From an uncultured Prevotella sp. (GTDB taxonomy: Bacteria > Bacteroidota > Bacteroidia > Bacteroidales > Bacteroidaceae), in NCBI GenBank assembly GCA_937922435.1, contig CAKZVT010000038.1:1-24194 (forward strand): a DNA stretch of 24,194 nucleotides, read 5' to 3'. The position numbers were made by a program, and so were the translations under genes. The notes beneath the pieces are model-generated. The model had not been told where the DNA came from. It made no database searches and was given only the letters and a program-made list of their open reading frames with translations. Each line of letters starts with the position of its first letter. Within the stretch, counting starts at the first letter, position 1. Of this stretch, positions 8,079 to 13,256 are shown one piece after another.

Positions 8079-8237
8079 GTGCAAAAATTCGATTAAGCGA
8101 AATAAAAGAAAAATACTTTTGCTTTTATAAGCGTAAGAATTTTATCAAAATCGGGCCAAATGCAAAATAAAAAAGAGTGGAACGAACTTTTATTTTCATT
8201 TCCGAGATGAAGCCCCATATCAGCAAATATATACAAA

Positions 8238-8275
8238 AAAACAAACCGCAGGGCAAACATCCAGCGGTTTGTTTT
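8238..8275 (-). terminator. gapA intrinsic terminator
   Basis: A perfect 12-bp inverted repeat (AAAACAAACCGC at 8238-8249, GCGGTTTGTTTT at 8264-8275) with a 14-nt loop lies 22 nt beyond the gapA stop. On the minus strand the stem runs into seven consecutive T. Confidence 0.9.
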
Positions 8276-8296
8276 CATATATCGGTAATTTTATGA

Positions 8297-9328
8297 TTAG
8301 CCGTTGTGCTTCTTCATAATCTTGATGAGGTCGATTACCTTGTGAGAGTAGCCAATCTCGTTGTCGTACCAAGATACAACTTTAACGAACTTGTCAGTCA
8401 GGTAAACGCCTGCGTCAGCGTCGAAGATAGATGTCAGCGGGCAGCCGAGGAAGTCAGAAGAAACGACCTTGTCCTCAGTGTAGCCCAGGATGCCCTTCAG
8501 TTCGCCCTCAGAAGCTTCCTTCATAGCCTTGCAGATGTCTTCCTTCGTTGCAGCGTTCTTCAGGTTTACAGTCAGGTCAACTACAGATACGTCCAGAGTA
8601 GGAACGCGCATAGAGATACCTGTCAGCTTGCCGTTCAGTTCGGGAATAACCTTGCCTACAGCCTTAGCTGCACCAGTAGAAGACGGGATGATGTTGCCAG
8701 AAGCGGCACGGCCACCACGCCAGTCCTTCAGAGACGGGCCGTCAACGGTGCGCTGTGTAGCGGTTGTAGAGTGAACGGTTGTCATAAGACCATTCTCGAT
8801 GCCGAACTTGTCGTTCAGAACCTTTGCGATAGGAGCCAAGCAGTTGGTTGTGCAAGATGCGTTAGAAACAATCTTCTGGCCAGCGTATGTGTCGGTGTTT
8901 ACACCGCATACGAACATGTCAGCCTGGCGGCCGTCCTCGCCCTTCTTTGAAGGAGCAGACAGTACAACATATTTAGCGCCTGCCTGGAGGTGCTTCTCTG
9001 CACGGTCCATGGTCAGGTAAAGACCTGTAGACTCAACCACGTATTCTGCGCCGATTTCGTCCCACTTCAAGTTTGCAGCGTCCTTCTCTGCTGTAACGCG
9101 GATGTGGTTGCCGTTTACGATGAGCTCGTTCTTCTCAACGTCAGCCTCGATAGTTCCGTCGAACTGGCCGTGCATTGTGTCATACTTCAACATGTAAGCC
9201 ATGTAGTCAACAGGCAGAAGGTCGTTGATACCTACTACTACGACGTCGTTCTTGTTAGCCTCTTCGAGAGAAGCACGGAAAACGAAACGGCCGATACGGC
9301 CAAATCCATTGATACCAATTTTAATCAT
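8297..9328 (-). CDS. gapA: glyceraldehyde-3-phosphate dehydrogenase, type I
   Basis: The 343-aa cytosolic enzyme oxidises glyceraldehyde 3-phosphate to 1,3-bisphosphoglycerate in glycolysis. The Rossmann start is IKIGINGFGRIGR (2-14), and Asp36 in GIND points to NAD rather than NADP. The catalytic Cys159 lies in SNASCTTNC and its partner His186 in TTVHSTTATQ; WRGGRAASGNIIPSSTGAAKAV and SWYDNEIGYSH are intact. A small insertion (KKGEDGRQADMF, about 128-139) follows SAPS. Start codon ATG 9328 fits the family exactly. Upstream there is a long leader (about 120 nt) with an AU-rich hairpin close to the start, and downstream a strong terminator, so the gene is a single transcription unit. Codon choice looks like a highly expressed gene. 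Confidence 0.98.
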   Translation of the reverse strand: MIKIGINGFGRIGRFVFRASLEEANKNDVVVVGINDLLPVDYMAYMLKYDTMHGQFDGTIEADVEKNELIVNGNHIRVTAEKDAANLKWDEIGAEYVVESTGLYLTMDRAEKHLQAGAKYVVLSAPSKKGEDGRQADMFVCGVNTDTYAGQKIVSNASCTTNCLAPIAKVLNDKFGIENGLMTTVHSTTATQRTVDGPSLKDWRGGRAASGNIIPSSTGAAKAVGKVIPELNGKLTGISMRVPTLDVSVVDLTVNLKNAATKEDICKAMKEASEGELKGILGYTEDKVVSSDFLGCPLTSIFDADAGVYLTDKFVKVVSWYDNEIGYSHKVIDLIKIMKKHNG

Positions 9329-9334
9329 CTTAGT

Positions 9335-9356
9335 TTATTTTAAAGGGTTAAAATAA
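9335..9356. promoter_or_regulatory. AU-rich inverted repeat next to the gapA start codon
   Basis: TTATTTTAA and TTAAAATAA form a perfect 9-bp inverted repeat with a 4-nt loop, ending 7 nt before ATG 9328. In the mRNA it would cover the ribosome entry region. The stem is all A-U, so it would be weak; a role in tuning gapA translation is inferred. Confidence 0.45.
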
Positions 9357-9455
9357 TTTCCTTAAATCATACCTATTGCCTTGAAAACGGCGTTTATACA
9401 AGAGTTTGACGGCATCGCCTGCCAAGCTTTGCCTGCACCCTTCATTTTTCGACCG

Positions 9456-9463
9456 CAAAATTA
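9456..9463 (-). promoter_or_regulatory. -7 box upstream of gapA
   Basis: The minus strand reads TAATTTTG, matching TAnnTTTG. No good -33 TTTG is seen at 19-21 bp. Transcription would start near 9449, giving a leader of about 120 nt. Confidence 0.5.
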
Positions 9464-9526
9464 CAAAAAATATTTTATTTCCGCATCGGTTTGCAATATT
9501 AAATAATATAAAAAGTACGTATCGTG

Positions 9527-10651
9527 TCACTTTGCCGACTTCCTCCTGTTGCATTCCTTGCATAACATCTGGCAGTTCTCCTTCACCGTACGACCGCCGT
9601 CGCGCCACGGCGTTATGTGGTCGCCTTCCATAAACTCATAGTCAAACACCTTGCCGCACAGCGTGCACCGGTGGTCTTGCTCTTCCCATACGGCCAGCTT
9701 TATGTCGTCGGGAAAGGCGCGAAGGTCGAGCCAATGCTCGTCGCCTGTAAGTACATATGGTATTATTCCGTTCTGTTTTTGAATCTCGCTGTCACGCATC
9801 AGGTTTGAAATACGCTTGCCAAGGGCCACTGTGTCGAGCGTCTGCGTGCCGTACCTGTCATACAGCATGGCCCAGTCCAGCCCTTTCATGATTTTGCGGA
9901 ACTTCTTGGGGTCGAAGTTGGTAATCGCCCAGTTCAACACGCTTTGGAAGTAACTCCACAGGTTGTTGGCGTTGGGGTCGTGCTGGTGCTCGGCCATGTA
10001 GCCCACGGCGGTCTGCCGCTTGCCCCCGCGTGTCTCGTGGTCGGCCATCCATTCAATGGCTTTCTTGAGGAAGTCCTGCCGTATGGGCGTACCATTTACG
10101 AGGTCTTTGCCCAGGCGGTATGCTCCGCAATTGGACTTCGAGAAATGCCACTTGGCGTCCGAAACGAATGGGCCGGCGTACACAGCGTTGTTTATTTCCT
10201 GCTCGTTTAGCGGTTTTCCGGCTATGTTGATGGTCTTAAACCACTCCAACTTTTCTGACGGCTCGCCCTCGCAAACGTACACGGTAAGCTTATAGTCAAG
10301 GATTTTCTTTCGTATGTCAGGGGTAAGATTATCGAAATACTTATAATCGTAAGAGAACTTGCCGGCCACATATTCGCACAGCGAAAGCGTGCGCTGCTGG
10401 CCGTCCATCACCTCAAACGGACACTCGGCGTCTTCGCCACGCTTCACCCAATACATCACGTTGAGCGGATAACCGCTTAATACTGTGGTTATTACGGCCT
10501 GTTGTTCCTTCTCATTATATATGAATTCGCGCTGGTAAGGCGGACGTATGTCGAGCCTGCCGCCGTAGCCGCGCACGCCAAGCTCGTCGTTATTTACATA
10601 GCCTTCGGTTATTTCGCCTACGGTTACCTCGATTTGTTTTATTGTCATCAT
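9527..10651 (-). CDS. DUF262 (ParB/Srx-like) plus HNH endonuclease protein
   Basis: The 374-aa protein joins two domains. The N-terminal DUF262 domain has PPYQREFIYN (38-46) and VMDGQQRTLSL (81-91); the DGQQR motif is typical of DUF262 proteins, including GmrS-type NTP-dependent subunits. The C-terminal HNH domain has CTLC (329-332), GDH (343-345), Asn359 and CKEC (364-367), a zinc-bound HNH nuclease pattern with the catalytic His345. Its ATG overlaps the TGA of the EcoRI-type methyltransferase by 4 nt (ATGATGA), so the two are translationally coupled. The pairing suggests it is the nuclease partner of a restriction-modification-like defence unit, but no restriction activity is shown. An alternative is a type IV-like or standalone nuclease that happens to share the operon. 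It is GC-richer than the end of the methyltransferase gene. Confidence 0.85.
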   Translation of the reverse strand: MMTIKQIEVTVGEITEGYVNNDELGVRGYGGRLDIRPPYQREFIYNEKEQQAVITTVLSGYPLNVMYWVKRGEDAECPFEVMDGQQRTLSLCEYVAGKFSYDYKYFDNLTPDIRKKILDYKLTVYVCEGEPSEKLEWFKTINIAGKPLNEQEINNAVYAGPFVSDAKWHFSKSNCGAYRLGKDLVNGTPIRQDFLKKAIEWMADHETRGGKRQTAVGYMAEHQHDPNANNLWSYFQSVLNWAITNFDPKKFRKIMKGLDWAMLYDRYGTQTLDTVALGKRISNLMRDSEIQKQNGIIPYVLTGDEHWLDLRAFPDDIKLAVWEEQDHRCTLCGKVFDYEFMEGDHITPWRDGGRTVKENCQMLCKECNRRKSAK

Positions 10652-11679
10652 TGGTGGTTCGTTTTTATTTTTATGAATAATCTTTTAAATACTTCTTTTC
10701 CATGTAAAAATGCTCCTCGACCATATATTCCATTAAGGTCTTGTTCTACTCCTCGATTTGAACCTAATATTTCAAACTGATTGGGATTATATTTATCAAG
10801 AAATGTGACTGGAACACCCATCACTCCGTCATAATCAAATGGAATATCTGCTGTTTTGCTTACTTCTATAGCATCATAATTATCGTAAGTAGGATATTCT
10901 TCGGGTGAATAATGACACACTAAATCCATCATCTCATTTCGTTTCGGAATTTCCATATTTGTAAACCATGTAACGCCAGACACTCTTATCATTCCCTTGC
11001 GGTGGTCGCCAGCCGTGGCTATGTCTTCATACGGTGAAAAGAAGTGACCTGCCGCTCCTTTGAAACCATAGCCGAGCCATACTTTGTTGTCTTTGATAAG
11101 CGGAAACACCTCTTTATAAGTAATGGCGTTTTGATGGCCTACGATGAGGAATTTCTTGCCGTATTCTATCAACTGCGCAATGTATTCACGGAACAAAGAG
11201 AACGGAGGATTGGTAACAACGACATCTGCCTGTTTAAGCAGCTCGATACATTCACGCGAACGGAAGTCGCCGGTTTCGAGCGTGGAGATGACGTTCTTGT
11301 CGTTTTGCAGCAGATAACGCACGTCAGAAAGGTCAACGGCACCGTCGCCGTTAAGGTCTTTCACTTCGGTTATTTCCACCTTGTACGCGATTTTCTTAGG
11401 CTCTTCGTCCTCCCACTTAAACAAGATTGGCAGTTCATTACCCTGCACGGGAGAGCCGTTATAGCAAGTACAGATTAGCTTCTTCAGCCCTAATTGGTTG
11501 AAGCGCAGGGCAAAGTATTTGAAAAAGTTGCTCTCGTAAGGGTCGTCGCAGTTGCAGAGCACGGTCTTGTTACGGAAGTGCGGCCAGTAATGTTGCAGTT
11601 CGCGCTCTATATCTGACATCTGCGTATAAAACTCGTCTTTCTTCGCCTGCTTGGCCGAATTGAGGTTTTTGTTTGCCAT
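10648..11679 (-). CDS. EcoRI-family adenine-specific DNA methyltransferase
   Basis: The 343-aa protein resembles the EcoRI methylase family (PF13651), which makes N6-methyladenine using S-adenosylmethionine. Family landmarks are KKDEFYTQMSDIERELQHYW (about 13-32), LCNCDDPYESNFFKYFA (41-57), the catalytic NPPF (157-160) and HRKGMIRVSGVTWFTN (226-241). Residues 108-119 read DLNGDGAVDLSD, a complete EF-hand/dockerin-like calcium loop, unexpected in a DNA methyltransferase. ATG 11679 is preferred over an upstream TTG/GTG frame start at 11703 because MANKNLNSAKQAKKDEFYT is family-like. The 3' third (10651 to about 10985) has about 34% GC by hand count against about 48% before it. It shares a 4-nt overlap with the DUF262-HNH gene and follows a heavily folded leader. 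Confidence 0.9.
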   Translation of the reverse strand: MANKNLNSAKQAKKDEFYTQMSDIERELQHYWPHFRNKTVLCNCDDPYESNFFKYFALRFNQLGLKKLICTCYNGSPVQGNELPILFKWEDEEPKKIAYKVEITEVKDLNGDGAVDLSDVRYLLQNDKNVISTLETGDFRSRECIELLKQADVVVTNPPFSLFREYIAQLIEYGKKFLIVGHQNAITYKEVFPLIKDNKVWLGYGFKGAAGHFFSPYEDIATAGDHRKGMIRVSGVTWFTNMEIPKRNEMMDLVCHYSPEEYPTYDNYDAIEVSKTADIPFDYDGVMGVPVTFLDKYNPNQFEILGSNRGVEQDLNGIYGRGAFLHGKEVFKRLFIKIKTNHQ

Positions 11680-11680
11680 G

Positions 11681-11717
11681 GTGATTGATAGTTTTACGAG
11701 CATTGACTATCAATCAC
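11681..11717 (-). promoter_or_regulatory. 11-bp hairpin abutting the methyltransferase start codon
   Basis: GTGATTGATAG (11681-11691) and CTATCAATCAC (11707-11717) form a perfect 11-bp inverted repeat with a 15-nt loop. The stem ends one base before ATG 11679, so in the mRNA it would occlude ribosome binding; as DNA it is a good operator shape. Control of methyltransferase level is inferred. Confidence 0.6.
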
Positions 11718-11720
11718 TGA

Positions 11721-11922
11721 AACGGATAAAAGAAGCGTGAGCCTCTTATCCGTTCGGCAGGTGTCTCGCATAACCTCCACAAGCACGATAAGTTACTCAC
11801 GCTATACACGTGAGCATTAACCTTATCGGTGCTTGTGGTGGCAGGACACACCACTATTTAGCATTATTTCTGTGGTTCTTTTTTAGTTTGCGAGACTTTG
11901 CCGAACGCGAAATAATAGCTAA
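11721..11922 (-). ncRNA. candidate structured leader RNA with pseudoknot
   Basis: The region contains nested and crossing inverted repeats. P0: 11721-11729 with 11746-11754, 9 bp. P1: 11751-11774 with 11886-11907, about 20 bp with one internal loop and one bulge. P2: 11774-11801 with 11809-11841, about 27 bp with one mismatch and two bulges, ending in a 7-nt loop. P3: ACCAC 11850-11854 with GTGGT 11872-11876. The P3 loop (11858-11870) pairs over 13 bp, with one bulged A, to 11909-11922 outside P1, which makes a pseudoknot. The P0 loop AGCGTGAG (11734-11741) is also perfectly complementary to CTCACGCT (11796-11803) at the tip of P2. A minus-strand -7 box lies upstream, so it would be the 5' leader of the methyltransferase operon. 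I do not recognise the family. A DNA hairpin element or a plus-strand RNA are alternatives. Confidence 0.6.
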
Positions 11923-12001
11923 TGCTTCTTTATATTAATATGTAATGTAAACGGTCGTTTCTGTTTCTTGCTTCTTTATTTAAGTTTATCGATTACAGAT
12001 A

Positions 12002-12009
12002 CAAAGGTA
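12002..12009 (-). promoter_or_regulatory. -7 box for the methyltransferase operon and its leader
   Basis: The minus strand reads TACCTTTG, a full TAnnTTTG match, with TTTC 20 bp upstream and a TTTG only 15 bp upstream, so the -33 is weak. Transcription would start near 11995 and pass through the structured region before ATG 11679. Confidence 0.6.
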
Positions 12010-12064
12010 ATAATAAATTTGATACAAACGAAATTGCGGTGCAATTATCTTGCAAATACAGCTG

Positions 12065-12094
12065 AAAAAACCGCCATGCGCAGCATGGCAACGG
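12065..12094 (-). terminator. minus-strand intrinsic terminator without an obvious gene
   Basis: GCCATGC and GCATGGC form a 7-bp stem with a 3-nt loop, extended by CC/GG across a 3-nt bulge, and on the minus strand six T follow. It resembles a good Rho-independent terminator. It lies upstream of the methyltransferase promoter, and no convincing minus-strand coding region precedes it. Confidence 0.7.
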
Positions 12095-12231
12095 TCTGTG
12101 GAATGCAGAAGGTCACGCTGACACATTGCGAAGCCATTGGAAAACAAGGCTTACATCCTGATTTTCTTTTAACACAGAGAAGGGGCACGGCACAAAAATT
12201 TCTTGCTTCGGGCGGAAATAACGCAAGCAGA
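12065..12231 (-). ncRNA. possible small RNA ending at the orphan terminator
   Basis: A minus-strand -7 match (TACGTTTG at 12238-12245) would start a transcript near 12231 that ends at the terminator about 165 nt later. The open frame across it (82 aa, 12045-12293) runs through the terminator and has no recognisable domain, so a non-coding RNA is more likely than a protein. The -33 element is missing, so the promoter is weak evidence. Confidence 0.3.
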
Positions 12232-12237
12232 AGTGTG

Positions 12238-12245
12238 CAAACGTA
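12238..12245 (-). promoter_or_regulatory. possible -7 box for the small RNA
   Basis: The minus strand reads TACGTTTG (TAnnTTTG). TGTAAC/GTTACA, a 6-bp inverted repeat at 12252-12270, occupies the place where a -33 would be and could be a regulator site. No TTTG is present at the right spacing. Confidence 0.28.
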
Positions 12246-12660
12246 ACAACCTGTAACCGTGAACGTTACATCTGGAAGCGGACATCTGTGCAACCGAATA
12301 CAGTGTTTTAATGTTTTTTAGACGGCATTTATCGGTTACAAAGACGGTCATTGCAACTGGCAAAGACCACTTTTAGCATCCTCAAAGGCGGCATACGAGG
12401 TTGCAAAAGGCCGTGTTTTACCATGCAAAAGACCATGTTTCAAGGTGACAACTACGGCTTTTTATATGGCAGACGGCCGTTTTACACCCACAGTCAGACT
12501 ATTTCAGCAGAAATGAACGACATTTTCAGATTGACACTTTGCCATGAAAGACAGCGGCATCTGCGGCAAAATGACATTCGGAGCAACAACGCCAGCTACC
12601 CCAAAATCCACCCCATCAGTAACGTAAAATGCAATGCCAACACTCTTTTCAGCCGTTTTT
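12246..12660. other. gene-free stretch with degenerate repeats
   Basis: About 415 bp between the possible small RNA and the mce promoter hold no gene I can support. A 118-codon frame (12351-12707, plus) has no domain, begins at a non-ATG codon and is built partly from repeats. Variants of the theme GCAAAAGACC-GTTTT recur from about 12340 to 12490, the clearest pair being at 12402-12445. Confidence 0.6.
12402..12445. repeat. two adjacent degenerate 22-bp repeats
   Basis: Units 12402-12423 and 12424-12445 are directly adjacent and agree at 16 of 22 positions; both begin TGCAAAAG and share TGTTT. Looser copies (for example around 12355-12375 and 12471-12485) suggest a decayed tandem family of intergenic repeats. 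Confidence 0.6.
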
Positions 12661-12662
12661 AT

Positions 12663-12693
12663 TTTGCACTTCACCCGAATTACACTATCTTTG
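12663..12693 (+). promoter_or_regulatory. promoter of the methylmalonyl-CoA operon
   Basis: TTTG (12663-12666), exactly 19 bp, then TATCTTTG (12686-12693): a complete Bacteroidetes promoter. Transcription should start near 12700, leaving a short A/T-rich leader of about 19 nt before ATG 12719. Confidence 0.87.
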
Positions 12694-12718
12694 CAACATT
12701 ATTTTAAATTATAATAAT

Positions 12719-13123
12719 ATGAAAATTTCACGTATTGAACATCTGGGCATAGCCGTACAGAGCATTGAGGAGGCTCTGCCCTATTTCGAGAATGTGCTGG
12801 GACTGAAGTGCTACGCGGTAGAGGAAGTGGCCGACCAAAAGGTGAAGACGGCGTTCCTGAAATGCGGCGAGGTTAAGCTTGAGCTGCTCGAGCCGACATC
12901 GCCTGAAAGCACCATCCAGAAATGGCTTGACAAAGGCAACCACGGCGTGCACCACGTGGCGTTCTGCATAGAAGACGGAGTGGCCGAGGCTTTGGCCGAG
13001 TGTGAAGGCAAAGGCCTGCGCCTCATCGACAAGGCTCCGCGCAAGGGTGCGGAAAACCTCAACATCGCATTCCTGCACCCAAAGTCAACATGCGGCGTAC
13101 TTACAGAACTTTGTGAACAGTAA
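12719..13123 (+). CDS. mce: methylmalonyl-CoA epimerase
   Basis: The 134-aa protein interconverts (R)- and (S)-methylmalonyl-CoA, linking methylmalonyl-CoA mutase to decarboxylation in the succinate-propionate route. It is a VOC/glyoxalase-fold protein of normal length: IEHLGIAV with metal ligand His8, GNHGVHHVAF (His78/79), and a final TELCEQ with Glu130. Two VOC repeats of about 60 residues are visible. ATG 12719 is chosen because it sits just downstream of a perfect promoter and starts the conserved strand MKISRIEHLGIAV; the frame is open further upstream, but only through the promoter. It leads the operon with mmdA, a 50-aa protein and a biotin carrier, but is separated from mmdA by a 133-nt gap filled with an inverted repeat array. 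Confidence 0.95.
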   Translation: MKISRIEHLGIAVQSIEEALPYFENVLGLKCYAVEEVADQKVKTAFLKCGEVKLELLEPTSPESTIQKWLDKGNHGVHHVAFCIEDGVAEALAECEGKGLRLIDKAPRKGAENLNIAFLHPKSTCGVLTELCEQ

Positions 13124-13133
13124 TATATATTAA

Positions 13134-13251
13134 GGTTATACGGTTTTACGGTTGTGAGGTTATACGGTAAGCAAACAAAGACTGCAATACCCTAAACCGC
13201 ATAACCGTATAACCCAAAACCGTAAAACCCCAGAAACGTAAAACCATAAAA
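13134..13251. repeat. 8-bp repeat array in two inverted arms
   Basis: The left arm (13134-13167) is four tandem octamers of the form GGTTNTAC (GGTTATAC, GGTTTTAC, GGTTGTGA, GGTTATAC). The right arm (13197-13251) is about six decayed octamers in the opposite sense (CCGCATAA, CCGTATAA, CCGTAAAA, CCATAAAA). Positions 13134-13151 and 13197-13214 pair at 16 of 18 bases. The resulting hairpin lies inside the operon between mce and mmdA and ends 5 nt before the mmdA ATG. Confidence 0.85.
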
Positions 13252-13256
13252 TCACA

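Noticed and set aside
7226..8170. 314-codon plus-strand frame opposite miaA
   Set aside because: It is a GC-driven shadow of miaA; the minus-strand product has complete family motifs and the plus-strand product has none.
11721..11922. Structured region as a retron msr-msd, an IscB/TnpB guide RNA or an integron attC site
   Set aside because: No reverse transcriptase, IscB, TnpB or integrase frame is nearby, and the attC core patterns (RYYYAAC/GTTRRRY) do not fit at the stem ends. The class stays open.
12045..12293. 82-codon minus-strand frame as a small protein gene
   Set aside because: It runs straight through a good intrinsic terminator and has no recognisable features; a small RNA explains the region better.
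12351..12707. 118-codon plus-strand frame upstream of mce, as a possible hypothetical gene
   Set aside because: It begins at a non-ATG codon, covers the degenerate 22-bp repeats and the mce promoter, and shows no domain, signal peptide or ribosome-site context.
13134..13251. Octamer hairpin as an intrinsic terminator after mce
   Set aside because: On the plus strand the stem is followed by A-rich sequence, not a T run, and mmdA begins immediately after it.
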